64,000 nt of DNA from Desulfovibrio sp. JC022 (GCF_010470665.1 NZ_VOPZ01000002.1:366553-430552); one strand, 5' to 3'. Shown: positions 41,931 through 51,527, numbered from the stretch's first letter. Made by a program: numbers and translations. Notes: generated by a model not told the origin, from the sequence alone.

Positions 41931-42710
41931 CTACTTTGCTGTGCTGACATCAAAATGAAGCTGTTCAAAAGCATCAGCCAAAGCATCTTTAAGTGTTGAG
42001 CTTGTCTCAATATCACCGAGGTCAATACCAAGCTGAACAATAGTTTCGGCAACAGCCGGAGAAATACCGGATATAAGGCATTTACAGCCCATAAGTTTGG
42101 TGGCCTTGGTAATCTTGATCAGATGGTTGGCTACTGCGGTATCAACTGCGGCAACGCCTTGAATATCAAGAATGATAATTTTGGAAGCTGTTTCTTTGAT
42201 CTTGGAAAGCATGGCCTGCATCATCTGCTGAGCGCGGAAGGAATCCACAACACCTACCAGCGGCAAAACGATAATCCCCTCCCAGAGGCTGATGGCTGGG
42301 GTAGAAATCTCAAGGATGGTCTTACTCTGCTCCTGCAACTTACGCTCATCCCGGACCTGACGGGTAATATCAACGATATATTCCAGACCGCCGATAATGT
42401 TACCTTCATCATCACGCAAAGGAGCAGCTGTATATTCAATAGGGATGGTGCGCTGGCCTATGCGCACCTCGTTACGCGCGGTGCAGGTCGTTTGTTTTGC
42501 AATTGCCTGCTTCACCCGGCATTCATCGGATTTGCAATGAGCCGAATTGAAAAGGTCATAACACTTCTGACCTTTGACCTCTTCCCAACCTTTCCCCAAA
42601 AGCTTCAGGCCGGTTTCATTTAGGTAAATCAACTCATAATCATTATTAACAGCCATAACCGGAGTCGGCACCTGCCCCAAAATAGAAACCGCAAAATCTG
42701 CTCCAGACAT
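41931..42710 (-). CDS. rsbR: RsbR-like stressosome sensor (PAS-STAS)
   Basis: The 259-residue product has an N-terminal PAS domain (about 1-125; PTPVMAVNNDYELIYLNETG) containing Cys residues in SAHCKSDECRVKQ. A C-terminal STAS domain of RsbR type follows (about 140-255), with AISLWEGIIVLPLVGVVDSFRA, the phospho-Thr segment AAVDTAVANHLIK, and CLISGISPAVAETIVQLGID. The PAS domain replaces the globin-like domain of B. subtilis RsbR and should sense the input; its Cys residues hint at redox or a metal, but this is inference. AAGGGGGG lies upstream of the ATG. It is the first gene of the eight-gene operon. Confidence 0.9.
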   Translation of the reverse strand: MSGADFAVSILGQVPTPVMAVNNDYELIYLNETGLKLLGKGWEEVKGQKCYDLFNSAHCKSDECRVKQAIAKQTTCTARNEVRIGQRTIPIEYTAAPLRDDEGNIIGGLEYIVDITRQVRDERKLQEQSKTILEISTPAISLWEGIIVLPLVGVVDSFRAQQMMQAMLSKIKETASKIIILDIQGVAAVDTAVANHLIKITKATKLMGCKCLISGISPAVAETIVQLGIDLGDIETSSTLKDALADAFEQLHFDVSTAK

Positions 42711-42995
42711 ACTTATCCCCCCTTATGTTTATAACATTCACAAATGTATCTAAAACTATAACAAAATAACACAGCCACTTACTAATTGTAAGTACTAATT
42801 AATAAAAACCATCACTTATACCCAGCAACAGTCGCTATAACATAAATCAACTACCTACACATCTACAAAGAACTTGCATTTATCCCATCCATAAGGCACT
42901 CAAGCCGCGGTGTCGGTCATTTATAACTTCCGCAACTATCCAATCCGACACTTAATCCATACAACCATAAACATCTCACCTCGAGGCCAAGCACC

Positions 42996-43289
42996 ATGGA
43001 CAAGCATCCCAAGGACTGGCGATTTGCGCAGGCCAACAAAGAAGCCCTGCTCACTTTGGGGGCCTACGCCCTTTACTTTATCTGGTGGTACGTCTGTGCT
43101 TACGGCATGGGCAGCGGCGACCCAGAACAGTATAAATATGTATTCGGACTACCTGAGTGGTTTTTCTACAGCTGTATTGTGGGATACCCGTTGATCACAA
43201 TCCTGCTCTGGGCATTGGTTCGGTTTAAATTTAAAGATATGCCCCTTGATGAAGAACTAGACGAAATCAATGAGGAGAAGCTGTCATGA
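42996..43289 (+). CDS. yhdT: YhdT-family small membrane protein
   Basis: The 97-residue product has two membrane helices (about 20-38 and 57-80) and an acidic C-terminal tail. In many bacteria yhdT precedes panF directly, as here, where the two genes overlap by four bases (ATGA). It is probably a small auxiliary subunit of the sodium/pantothenate symporter, similar in arrangement to other two-component solute:sodium symporters. Confidence 0.85.
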   Translation: MDKHPKDWRFAQANKEALLTLGAYALYFIWWYVCAYGMGSGDPEQYKYVFGLPEWFFYSCIVGYPLITILLWALVRFKFKDMPLDEELDEINEEKLS

Positions 43290-44758
43290 GCAACACCATG
43301 ATGACCGTCATCCCGGTAGTGATCTATCTGGCAATGTCATTCGGCGTGGCTCTCTGGGCACGAAAAAAAGCCGAATCCACCCAATCCTCCAAGGGATTCC
43401 TCGAAGATTATTTCATCGGTGGCCGCTCCATGGGCGGCATGGTTCTGGCTATGACCATCATCGCCAGCTACACCAGTGCCAGTAGTTTTGTGGGCGGTCC
43501 CGGTGTGGCTTATAAGCTGGGCCTCAGCTGGGTACTGCTGGCCATGATTCAGGTCCCGACAACTTTCCTGACCCTCGGAATCCTCGGCAAACGGTTCGCC
43601 ATCATGGCCCGCCGCACCGATTCGGTAACAATCACCGACTTCCTGCGCGCCCGCTACAAAAGTGACGCAGTGGTCATCCTCTGCTCCGTGGCCCTGATCG
43701 TGTTTTTCATGGCTGCAATGCTGGCCCAGTTTATCGGCGGAGCAAGACTTTTTCAGACCGTGACCGGATATCCTTATATTGTAGGGCTCGTACTTTTCGG
43801 GGTTAGCGTGGTCCTTTATACCGCCATCGGTGGATTCCGGGCGGTGGTGCTTACTGACGCCATTCAGGGCATTGTCATGGTTGTGGCTGTAGTGGTTATC
43901 CTGCTGGCGGTCATCAATGCCGGCGGAGGCATGGAGAACTGCATCCAATCCCTCAAAGCCATTGATCCCGGCCTGATCACCCCCACCGGACCAAAAGACG
44001 CAGTACCGCAACCCTTTGTTCTTTCATTCTGGGTGCTGGTCGGTATCGGCATTCTCGGGCTGCCCCAGACCACCCAGCGTTGTATGGGCTATCGCGATTC
44101 AAAAGCCATGCATGATGCCATGATCATCGGAACCCTACTTATCGGTTTCATGATCCTCTGCGCCCACCTTGCCGGAAGCCTCGGACGTGCGATCCTTCCC
44201 GATCTCCCTGCCGGAGACCTTGCCATGCCTTCGCTCATCGTAGAGCTGCTTTCCCCGGTCTGGGCCGGAATATTCATTGCCGGACCGCTGGCAGCCATCA
44301 TGTCCACTGTAGATTCCATGCTGCTGCTGGTTTCTGCCGCTATTATCAAAGATCTCTATATCCATTACCGTCTGGATGGTGATGCCTCACGCATGACTCT
44401 GGTCAGCATCAAAAAAATGAGTCTGATCTGCACTGTGGTTGTAGGATTGATGGTTTTTATCGCAGCCATCCAGCCCCCGGACCTGCTGGTCTGGATCAAC
44501 CTTTTCGCTTTCGGCGGACTTGAAGCAGCCTTCCTTTGCCCCATTGTCATCGGGCTGTACTGGGATAAAGCCAACGCCACCGGAGCCATATCATCCATTA
44601 TCATCGGTGTGGGAACCTTCATCGTGCTGACCATCATGAAGCCTGCCATGGGCGGAGTACATGCCATTGTACCGACCACTCTGGCTTCCCTGACCGCTTT
44701 TGTGCTCGGCTCATATGCCGGGCTAGCCAAAACAGGGAACGGGCAGACGACCGCATAA
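43286..44758 (+). CDS. panF: sodium/pantothenate symporter
   Basis: PanF imports pantothenate, the coenzyme A precursor, with sodium. The 490-residue product has about 13 membrane helices and SSS-family motifs: YFIGGRSMGGMVLAMTIIASYTSASSFVGGPGVAYKLGLSW near residue 45, VVLYTAIGGFRAVVLTDAIQG near residue 180, and GLPQTTQRCMGYRDSKAMHDA near residue 260. The overlap with yhdT supports the PanF assignment over other solute:sodium symporters. Confidence 0.92.
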   Translation: MSNTMMTVIPVVIYLAMSFGVALWARKKAESTQSSKGFLEDYFIGGRSMGGMVLAMTIIASYTSASSFVGGPGVAYKLGLSWVLLAMIQVPTTFLTLGILGKRFAIMARRTDSVTITDFLRARYKSDAVVILCSVALIVFFMAAMLAQFIGGARLFQTVTGYPYIVGLVLFGVSVVLYTAIGGFRAVVLTDAIQGIVMVVAVVVILLAVINAGGGMENCIQSLKAIDPGLITPTGPKDAVPQPFVLSFWVLVGIGILGLPQTTQRCMGYRDSKAMHDAMIIGTLLIGFMILCAHLAGSLGRAILPDLPAGDLAMPSLIVELLSPVWAGIFIAGPLAAIMSTVDSMLLLVSAAIIKDLYIHYRLDGDASRMTLVSIKKMSLICTVVVGLMVFIAAIQPPDLLVWINLFAFGGLEAAFLCPIVIGLYWDKANATGAISSIIIGVGTFIVLTIMKPAMGGVHAIVPTTLASLTAFVLGSYAGLAKTGNGQTTA

Positions 44759-44898
44759 ATAAACCGCAACTCACATATCCATCCTCCCGCAACAGGGTCG
44801 ACATGTTTTCGTAACAAAAATCACGTAATTGCATACAGCTGAATACGTTTTAAGAAAACTGCCACCGAATATAAACCCGCCGCACAGGAGTAAAGAAT

Positions 44899-45567
44899 AT
44901 GGATATGCATCATCCCCTGAAAGTATACGAAGAGGAACTTGCCGACCTTCAAGGACTTGTCCTTGAGCTCGGAAATCTGGCCCTGGACCAGCTGAACAAG
45001 GCCATTAAAACTTTCGAGGAAAATGATCCCGAGAAAGCGGAAGCGATCATTAGAAGGGATGAACAGGTTAATGATCTGGAACGCGAAGTGGACAAAGCTT
45101 CGCTGATGATCATCACCAAGATGGAGCCTAAAGCCGAAGATCTGCGTTATGTGCTGACCGCAAGCAAGATCGCATCTGACCTTGAACGCATTGCCGACTA
45201 CGCCAAAAGCATTGCCAAGAAAGGCAAACGCGGGTTTGCCGAAGAACACACACAACATCTGGGATATGTCCAGCACATGGGACAGGAACTGAATGCCATG
45301 CTCGCATCCATCCTTGAAGCATTCAAGGACCTGAGCGTGGAAAAGGCCCTCGATGTCTGGCACAGCGACAGCAACGTGGATGCCCTGTTCAAGGAAGGTG
45401 TATCCGGCATGAAAAATTGCGTGGAGACTGAAGACTTAGAGGGGAAGGGATTCATCTCCCTGCTCTTCACCATGCGCTGCCTTGAGCGTGTCGGCGACCA
45501 CATCACCAACATTGCCGAGCATATCTATTTTATTAAATACGCTGAGTTTTTTGGCGGGAAGAAATAG
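44899..45567 (+). CDS. phoU: PhoU-family phosphate signalling protein
   Basis: PhoU links phosphate uptake by PstSCAB to the PhoR kinase. The 222-residue product has the two three-helix repeats, each with the metal-binding E/DxxxD pattern (e.g. IRRDEQVNDLEREVDKASLMII near 50 and FTMRCLERVGDHITNIAEHIYFI near 190). It is not next to pst or phoBR genes here and is transcribed alone, with a CAGGAG site and a terminator. Confidence 0.93.
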   Translation: MDMHHPLKVYEEELADLQGLVLELGNLALDQLNKAIKTFEENDPEKAEAIIRRDEQVNDLEREVDKASLMIITKMEPKAEDLRYVLTASKIASDLERIADYAKSIAKKGKRGFAEEHTQHLGYVQHMGQELNAMLASILEAFKDLSVEKALDVWHSDSNVDALFKEGVSGMKNCVETEDLEGKGFISLLFTMRCLERVGDHITNIAEHIYFIKYAEFFGGKK

Positions 45568-45586
45568 AGCTTAAATACAGAAATAT

Positions 45587-45626
45587 GAAAAGGGTGGAAA
45601 CGCTGCTGTGCTTTCACCCTTTTTTT
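45587..45626 (+). terminator. terminator of phoU
   Basis: A stem of AAAAGGGTG...AAA with TTT.CACCCTTTT (one bulged G) and a loop of ten to eleven bases is followed by a T run. Confidence 0.85.
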
Positions 45627-45646
45627 GATTTCAATGATGAAGCTGA

Positions 45647-46585
45647 TTAATAATAAAGATCAACCACTTCCTTGATCATTTCCTCATCCTTATAATCTTC
45701 TGAATTCCTAACCGAATCCATGAAAACATGCGAAGCTTCAGTGTCCATATCCCCGATGGCCTTGAGAGCCATAAATTTCTGGGTGTTCTCGTGTTCGCGG
45801 TAATACTGAATCAGGAACGGTAATTGTTCCTCTGCCTGCAACATGCCCAAAGCACTTACCGCGCAAGACTGAACCATGGTGTCATCGTGTTTAGTAAGCT
45901 CCATTAAAGGAACAATAGCTTTCGGGTTGTTGGTGTAACCAAGCTCAAGCACCTTCATGTAAACATAATCATTGTCATATTCTGCCTGAATTTCACGGTT
46001 AAGACGTTCGACTTCCGCATCAGGAGCAACGTATTTCATCACATGTCTGTTGACCTTGGAGGCGACCTCTTTGACCATCAGGCTGATCGGAATATTGTAG
46101 CAGGGGTGCTCTACTTCCCGGAAAGCCCAGATGGGAACCTTTCCGTTTTTAAAATAGCTTGTAATACGATGCTTCTGATCTCCCTCATATAAATCAGCAC
46201 TGAAAGTCATAAAGGTAAAATACGGCGAAAATCCACTGCTGCGTTGGTTTCGGATACGGTATTTGCGAATCTCAAGATTTAAAGGATGTGCTGCCGCACC
46301 GTCCTTTCCAATATGAACACCACGCATCTTCAACTCTTTTTCAAGGTGATTTTTCAAGAACACGACTTCATTATTAATATCAAGATAGGCAGTAATGGTG
46401 CCTACTGAGAACTGTCTGTCTTCTCCACTACGCACATCTTCAAGAGTAAAAACAACTTCCTCTTCAGCAGGAGCTGAATAATCCACGCTGGACGGAGCAG
46501 GGGGAGCCACATTAAAAGATTTCGAACAACCTCCGAGCATCACAAGCGACAGAGCGAGAAATAAAAATGAACTTCTTAACCTCAT
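45647..46585 (-). CDS. lipoprotein with C-terminal HEAT-like repeats
   Basis: From the ATG after AAGGAAG the product is 312 residues with a lipoprotein leader (LVMLGGC, Cys20). The middle region (60-190) is beta-rich and unrecognised. The last 110 residues show HEAT-like helical repeats (AIVPLMELTKHDDTMVQSCAVSALGML, then LPFLIQYYREHENTQKFMALKAIGDM). The mature protein would be anchored at a periplasmic membrane face. It follows another lipoprotein gene on the same strand but behind a terminator. Confidence 0.72.
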   Translation of the reverse strand: MRLRSSFLFLALSLVMLGGCSKSFNVAPPAPSSVDYSAPAEEEVVFTLEDVRSGEDRQFSVGTITAYLDINNEVVFLKNHLEKELKMRGVHIGKDGAAAHPLNLEIRKYRIRNQRSSGFSPYFTFMTFSADLYEGDQKHRITSYFKNGKVPIWAFREVEHPCYNIPISLMVKEVASKVNRHVMKYVAPDAEVERLNREIQAEYDNDYVYMKVLELGYTNNPKAIVPLMELTKHDDTMVQSCAVSALGMLQAEEQLPFLIQYYREHENTQKFMALKAIGDMDTEASHVFMDSVRNSEDYKDEEMIKEVVDLYY

Positions 46586-46687
46586 AATTTCAACTTCCTT
46601 TATTGCATATTGTTTGAATATAAAATCGGCGTAATCATTATTCCATGTGTGCTTTAAACTCAAGATAAATGTAACGCTATTCTAAAC

Positions 46688-46723
46688 CAAAAAAGGAGTG
46701 AAACGCTAATGCATTTCACTCCT
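46688..46723 (-). terminator. terminator of the 516-residue lipoprotein gene
   Basis: A ten-pair stem (46694-46703 with 46714-46723) has a ten-base loop and a U run on the minus strand. It lies 28 bases past the stop codon. Confidence 0.85.
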
Positions 46724-46750
46724 ATTTGAACTTTAAATTGCTGGGAAGAG

Positions 46751-48301
46751 CTATTCTTCTTCACCCGTCCCTGCGCTGAACGACTCTTCTAGGTTCCGCA
46801 GATCATCTTTGGCTTTTGCTTCATTATATTTGGCTTGGGCTATACTTGCTTTGGCCGTTGCTTTTGCGGACTCACTCTGTAGTTTTTTAGTTTCACCGAA
46901 TGTTCCGACAACTGATGCTGCTTCTCCAAGCCCTGAAATCGAAGAAGCTTCGGGGACAGCCTTATCAACACTCACGGTTTTAAGAGCACCGCTTTCGCCA
47001 TAGTATGTTGCTGCCAATCCGGACTGAGAACCAGTTACGGTGCGGGGCAGAAATGCGACCAGCCCACGCTGGGCAATCATTAACTCTTCACTTTTTAAAA
47101 TATTGTCATTGGCGGAGATAGAGACAAGTGCCATGCCCGGAATACGGTAAGCCAAACCGCATGGAGGCGATGAGCACAGATTTGCAGTGCTGGGGTTACA
47201 GGTTTTGTCCTTGCCTGCCAGAACACATAATGCCGAGGACAGATCCTTCAACTTATCCACGCTTCCATCCAAGGCCGGATCTACCTTCAAAGCTACATGC
47301 GTTACGCCCTCTGCACTGCTGGGTGCTGCCTGATATACTTTTTTATCAAACCTAAGCCGTTTATCACTAGAATACACAATTCCACTATCGTAATAATCAA
47401 ACAGGTCAATATGTTCCATACCGTCACTGGCAAGAGACCCTGGACTGAACTTAACAGTAAATGTTTTAGAAGTTTTAGTCTCACTGCCAATAAAAGAGGA
47501 TTTATACTCATTAATACGCGCTATATAATTTGCCTTGGCAATGCCATACATTTCTTTACTGATGACTGCCTGCTGGGCCTTAGAAAAAGTCAAAAATTTT
47601 CCATATTCCGTCAATTCAGCGTTGTACTTCTTGTACTCTGCAAGGGCTTGTCTGAAAATCAATGAATACCCGCTTAACCCTCCGGATTTTGCCACACTTC
47701 CCAGACCGAAAAAACTGCCTGCAATGGATGCTGTGGCTTTGAGTCCGGCAACAGCATAATCAAGACTTTTATCAGTAGTTGTCATTGCCGCATCTGAAAT
47801 CATGCCGTACTCGGCAAGAGTCATCTTTAAACTATTTGCAGTGAAGGAATCATCATCAACCTCCACATAAAACTGATTTTCAGTATCCGGCTCCACTGAG
47901 GTAACAATCGATATATCTGATACTTTATAATCGACATTCGGCTTCTGCACGGCTTTTTTATAAGTCAAAAGAGCTTTTAAACCCATGCAATTATTTATAA
48001 CATCTATATTTGATTCCACACCTTTAAATTTGCCTATATACTTGTCACATTCTTTTATTATTTCAGTTCGGTTAGCCCAGAAGGCTCCCGGTTTCCTATC
48101 AATCTTCTGTACAGTGACAGCAACATTCAACACCGTTTTAGGCAATGAATAAAAAAAACCCTGCGATTTATCTTCAGCCATTTTCTTTACTAAATCACCA
48201 TCATTTACAAGAGTCTTAACAGGATAGACATTGACTGTAGTCGTGGTACACCCAGCTAAAAGCAACAGGAAACTAATTACAAATAGCGTTTTTTTAAACA
48301 T
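46751..48301 (-). CDS. lipoprotein, DUF4831-like
   Basis: The 516-residue product has a lipoprotein leader ending LLAGC near residue 18. The mature start (GFFYSLPKTVLNVAVTVQKID, then PGAFWANRT) resembles the DUF4831 type, best known from Bacteroidetes. Four Cys residues near 370-390 (ALCVLAG, KTCNPSTANLCSSPPCG) may form disulfides. The last 60 residues are an Ala/Lys/Glu-rich helix. GGAGG lies before the ATG. It follows the papain-like gene by 12 bases and is co-transcribed with it. The function is not known to me. Confidence 0.65.
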   Translation of the reverse strand: MFKKTLFVISFLLLLAGCTTTTVNVYPVKTLVNDGDLVKKMAEDKSQGFFYSLPKTVLNVAVTVQKIDRKPGAFWANRTEIIKECDKYIGKFKGVESNIDVINNCMGLKALLTYKKAVQKPNVDYKVSDISIVTSVEPDTENQFYVEVDDDSFTANSLKMTLAEYGMISDAAMTTTDKSLDYAVAGLKATASIAGSFFGLGSVAKSGGLSGYSLIFRQALAEYKKYNAELTEYGKFLTFSKAQQAVISKEMYGIAKANYIARINEYKSSFIGSETKTSKTFTVKFSPGSLASDGMEHIDLFDYYDSGIVYSSDKRLRFDKKVYQAAPSSAEGVTHVALKVDPALDGSVDKLKDLSSALCVLAGKDKTCNPSTANLCSSPPCGLAYRIPGMALVSISANDNILKSEELMIAQRGLVAFLPRTVTGSQSGLAATYYGESGALKTVSVDKAVPEASSISGLGEAASVVGTFGETKKLQSESAKATAKASIAQAKYNEAKAKDDLRNLEESFSAGTGEEE

Positions 48302-48313
48302 GTTATCCTCCGG

Positions 48314-49069
48314 TTAAATATGTTCATAGGTTATGCGGTCTATGGCCACAGCTTCGACAACAACTCCCTGTGAAATCACAGAGTAAGGTAGCCACCAACA
48401 GCCTTTGTCTGCGAACTCATTTCCTCTTGAATCCAAGACCTTAAAAGCCTGCATGGATTCATCCATACCAACCACAGCAACAGCGTGTCCCCTGCTGAGA
48501 CTCAAATTTTCAGGTTCCGGCCTGTACACGGCGTAGGTCTCATTCAACTGATCATATGCTTCACCAACCAGCACTCCTATTGCAATCGGGTGATTCTTGC
48601 GCAGGGCTTCTTTCCACTCCTCTACAGCCCGACTCGTTGAATATGAAAGCTCGTAGTACCCGTACCTGCTTCCATAATCTCCCCAGTTACTATATACTAT
48701 CTGATATTTAAGGGCTTCCCGGTCTGCTTCTCCAGAAGGAATTCTACGGGCTGCTTCAATTGTGACCGGAGCAGGAGTGTCGTGAAATTCGCGAGGAGCC
48801 ACACCGTCATTTATTGCAGAACTAATTGCATCTTGAAGGCTCAGCTTGGTCTTCACCGAGCCGTAGCCTCTGGCTTTGTAATAATTATATAAAGGGGAAA
48901 GCTCTACATAAGCTCCATCCTGAGCATCCAGTATTTCCATGCAGGTAACAACAGCCATACTTGCACAGCAAAAAGCCTGATCGCCTTGATCCCGCACATG
49001 CATGGGAAGACCGAGAGACTTGGTTTCAAGCCTGATTTTACGAGAACGACTAAAAGAAGTGCCGGGCAT
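48314..49069 (-). CDS. papain-like (C1 family) cysteine peptidase homologue
   Basis: From the ATG preceded by GAAGGAGG, the product is 251 residues. The papain pattern is present: RDQGDQAFCCASMAV (oxyanion Gln and nucleophile Cys) near residue 28-40, and GHAVAVVGMDE with the catalytic His near residue 203. A third motif, VLDSRGNEFADKGCWWLPY, corresponds to the NSWG motif. There the catalytic Asn is Asp. No signal peptide is seen, so the protein is cytoplasmic or exported by other means. Co-transcription with a DUF4831-like lipoprotein suggests a common envelope-related function. Peptidase activity is plausible but the Asn-to-Asp change leaves doubt. Confidence 0.78.
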   Translation of the reverse strand: MPGTSFSRSRKIRLETKSLGLPMHVRDQGDQAFCCASMAVVTCMEILDAQDGAYVELSPLYNYYKARGYGSVKTKLSLQDAISSAINDGVAPREFHDTPAPVTIEAARRIPSGEADREALKYQIVYSNWGDYGSRYGYYELSYSTSRAVEEWKEALRKNHPIAIGVLVGEAYDQLNETYAVYRPEPENLSLSRGHAVAVVGMDESMQAFKVLDSRGNEFADKGCWWLPYSVISQGVVVEAVAIDRITYEHI

Positions 49070-49249
49070 ATTCCCTCCTTCGTCTAAAAAGTCCTTTACA
49101 ACGCTCCTCAAAGTTTCATGATTACCAATATCACCAATAAGCCTATTCCGCAAAATATATTAATATAAATTAATCAATTATTTTCAAGCGCGCCGATATG
49201 CCCTTTTCTTTTTCTCTTTACACAACCAAAGCTTTTGAATAACCTCTTT

Positions 49250-49335
49250 TGCTGCTGGGGGTGCCTTTATGGCTGAGATGGCGTTTTCGCCTGTCCCTTT
49301 GAACCTGATGCGGGTAATCCCGCCGTAGGGAAGCA
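49250..49335 (+). promoter_or_regulatory. TPP riboswitch (thi box)
   Basis: The conserved elements appear in order: GGGGTGCC, GGCTGAGATGG, CCCTTTGAACCTGATGCGGG, TAATCCCGCCGTAGGGAAGCA. A closing P1 stem pairs TGCT (49250-49253) with AGCA (49332-49335). It lies upstream of thiS and would repress the thi operon when thiamine pyrophosphate is present. Confidence 0.97.
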
Positions 49336-49374
49336 TAAATAGATTCATATCCTCAAGATCTTATCTATTCTTGC

Positions 49375-49406
49375 GCTCGCCCTATCCTGTGGTGAGCTTT
49401 TTTTTT
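49375..49406 (+). terminator. riboswitch-controlled terminator before thiS
   Basis: A seven-pair stem (49375-49382 with 49391-49397, one G-U) is followed by nine T residues, directly before the thiS ribosome binding site. It is the likely expression platform: formed when TPP is bound, stopping transcription. Confidence 0.85.
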
Positions 49407-49417
49407 ACGGAGTGAAA

Positions 49418-49618
49418 ATGATCGTAAAGCTTAACGGCAAGGATGCCGAACTCGCCGGGACACCAACTGTTCTGGACCTTCTTGAATCCAAGAATCTCCC
49501 ACCCGAAACCGTAGTTGTTGAAATCAATATGGAAATCATACCGGCGGATAACTACGGCTCCACACAAATAAATGACGGGGACCACCTCGAAATACTGCGC
49601 TTTGTAGGCGGAGGTTGA
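49418..49618 (+). CDS. thiS: ThiS sulfur carrier protein
   Basis: ThiS carries sulfur as a C-terminal thiocarboxylate to the thiazole synthase. The 66-residue ubiquitin-like product ends in the required Gly-Gly (FVGGG). The ATG follows GGAG by five bases; a GTG two codons upstream overlaps that site and is less likely. First gene of the operon under the TPP riboswitch. Confidence 0.95.
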   Translation: MIVKLNGKDAELAGTPTVLDLLESKNLPPETVVVEINMEIIPADNYGSTQINDGDHLEILRFVGGG

Positions 49619-49623
49619 TTAAG

Positions 49624-50400
49624 ATGAATAATGATATTTTCAAACTTGGCGGCCTTGAATTCAACAGCCGTCTGCTGACCGGAACCGGCAAATACGCCGA
49701 TGATTCCGTAATCCCGGATGTCTGCGAAGCTTCCGGTTCCCAGATCATCACCGTGGCTCTGCGCCGCGTGGATCTGGAATCCGATACCGGAAACGTCATG
49801 GACTTCATTCCCAAACACATGCAGCTGCTGCCTAACACTTCCGGGGCGCGCACAGCTGAAGAAGCGGTGCGCATCGCCCGCCTTGCCAAGGCCATGGGTT
49901 GCGGCGACTGGATCAAGATCGAAGTCATTTCCGACAACAAATATCTGCTGCCGGACGGCTATGAAACCGCCAAGGCAACTGAAATACTTGCCAAAGAAGG
50001 ATTCGTGGTCCTGCCTTACGTAAACGCAGACCTGTACATTGCCCGTTCTCTGGTTGACGCCGGAGCCGCAGCGGTTATGCCCCTTGGCGCACCCATCGGA
50101 ACCAACCGGGGACTCAAAACCCGTGAGATGGTCCGTATTCTGATCGATGAAATTGACCTGCCGATCATTGTGGATGCCGGAATCGGCCGACCTTCCGAAG
50201 CATGTGAAGCCATGGAAATGGGTGCTGACGCCTGTCTGGTCAACACCGCCATCGCCACCGCAAGTAATCCCAAAATGATGGCAAAAGCCTTCGGCCGGGC
50301 AGTAAAAGCCGGACGCGAAGCTTACCTCTCCGGCCCCGGAGCAAAACACAGCCATGCCAAGGCATCCTCACCCCTTACCGGATTCCTGCACGAAGGATAA
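49624..50400 (+). CDS. thiG: thiazole synthase
   Basis: ThiG builds the thiazole phosphate of thiamine from deoxyxylulose phosphate, ThiS-thiocarboxylate and dehydroglycine. The 258-residue TIM-barrel product has RLLTGTGKY with the start of the barrel, an [12 protein letters not shown] segment (Schiff-base Lys region near residue 100), [12 protein letters not shown], and [33 protein letters not shown] eight bases after GGAGG. Confidence 0.97.
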   Translation: MNNDIFKLGGLEFNSRLLTGTGKYADDSVIPDVCEASGSQIITVALRRVDLESDTGNVMDFIPKHMQLLPNTSGARTAEEAVRIARLAKAMGCGDWIKIEVISDNKYLLPDGYETAKATEILAKEGFVVLPYVNADLYIARSLVDAGAAAVMPLGAPIGTNRGLKTREMVRILIDEIDLPIIVDAGIGRPSEACEAMEMGADACLVNTAIATASNPKMMAKAFGRAVKAGREAYLSGPGAKHSHAKASSPLTGFLHEG

Positions 50401-50405
50401 ATAAA

Positions 50406-51527
50406 ATGAGCTTCTATCCCATCTGCGCCGAATACAACGACGCCCCCCTTGCCGAGCAATTCGGCTCCGTAACCGAACACGATGTCAGGCGCGCACTTAA
50501 CAAGACAACTTTAAGCCCCGAAGACTTCCTTGCCCTGTTAAGCCCCGCAGCAATTCCCTTTCTCGAAGAAATGGCCGCCAAAGCCAGCCAGCTCACTTTG
50601 CAGCACTTCGGGAGAACCATTCAACTGTTCACCCCGCTGTACATGGCCAACTTCTGCACCAACAAATGCGTGTACTGCGGCTTCAACACAAAAAACAACA
50701 TCCCCCGTTCCCAACTGGGACCGGAAGAGCTCGAAAAAGAAGCCAAGGCCATTGCCGCCACCGGACTCAAGCATCTGCTCATCCTTACCGGGGACGCACG
50801 GGCCAAGTCATCCCCGGAATATATTGAATCCGCAGTGGAAATCCTGCGCAAACATTTTCCATCCGTATCCATTGAAATCTACGCCATGACCGAGGAAGAA
50901 TACGGACGGCAGGTAGAGGCCGGAGTGGACGGCATGACCATGTTTCAGGAAACCTACAACGAAGAGCTGTACCCGGACCTGCACCCAGCAGGCCCCAAGG
51001 CAGACTACCGCTTCCGCCTCGATGCCCCGGAACGGGCCTGTCAAGCCGGAATGCGTGTGGTCAATATCGGTGCCCTGCTCGGCCTTGATGAATGGCAGCA
51101 CGATGCCCTGAAAACAGGCATCCACGCCGCCTACCTGCAAGATAAATATCCCGAAGTGGACATTGCCGTATCCCTGCCGCGTATCCGCACCCATGTGGGC
51201 GATGCCTTCACACCCAAATCGCTGGTCAGCGACACAGCCCTTGTGCAGAACATGCTGGCCCTGCGTATTTTCCTGCCCCGCTGCGGAATCACCATTTCCA
51301 CCCGCGAGGCCCCGGATTTCCGCGAAAATATCCTCCCTCTGGGCGTAACCCGCATGTCCGCAGGAGTTTCCACCGAAGTGGGCGGACATACCGGCGAAGA
51401 TGAAGATAAAGTCAGCCAGTTTGACATCAGCGACGAACGCAGTGTGGATGAAATGTGTGAAGTTCTCAGAAAACACGGATACCAGCCTGTTTTCAAAGAC
51501 TGGCACCCCTTGCAGGAAGCATCGTGA
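50406..51527 (+). CDS. thiH: 2-iminoacetate synthase
   Basis: ThiH is a radical SAM enzyme that cleaves tyrosine to dehydroglycine for ThiG. The 373-residue product has the Fe-S motif CTNKCVYCGF (CxxxCxxC) near residue 83. It ends with the family's usual SQFDISDERSVDEMCEVLRKHGYQPVFKDW. ThiH marks the anaerobic route (aerobes use ThiO), consistent with this organism. Confidence 0.97.
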   Translation: MSFYPICAEYNDAPLAEQFGSVTEHDVRRALNKTTLSPEDFLALLSPAAIPFLEEMAAKASQLTLQHFGRTIQLFTPLYMANFCTNKCVYCGFNTKNNIPRSQLGPEELEKEAKAIAATGLKHLLILTGDARAKSSPEYIESAVEILRKHFPSVSIEIYAMTEEEYGRQVEAGVDGMTMFQETYNEELYPDLHPAGPKADYRFRLDAPERACQAGMRVVNIGALLGLDEWQHDALKTGIHAAYLQDKYPEVDIAVSLPRIRTHVGDAFTPKSLVSDTALVQNMLALRIFLPRCGITISTREAPDFRENILPLGVTRMSAGVSTEVGGHTGEDEDKVSQFDISDERSVDEMCEVLRKHGYQPVFKDWHPLQEAS

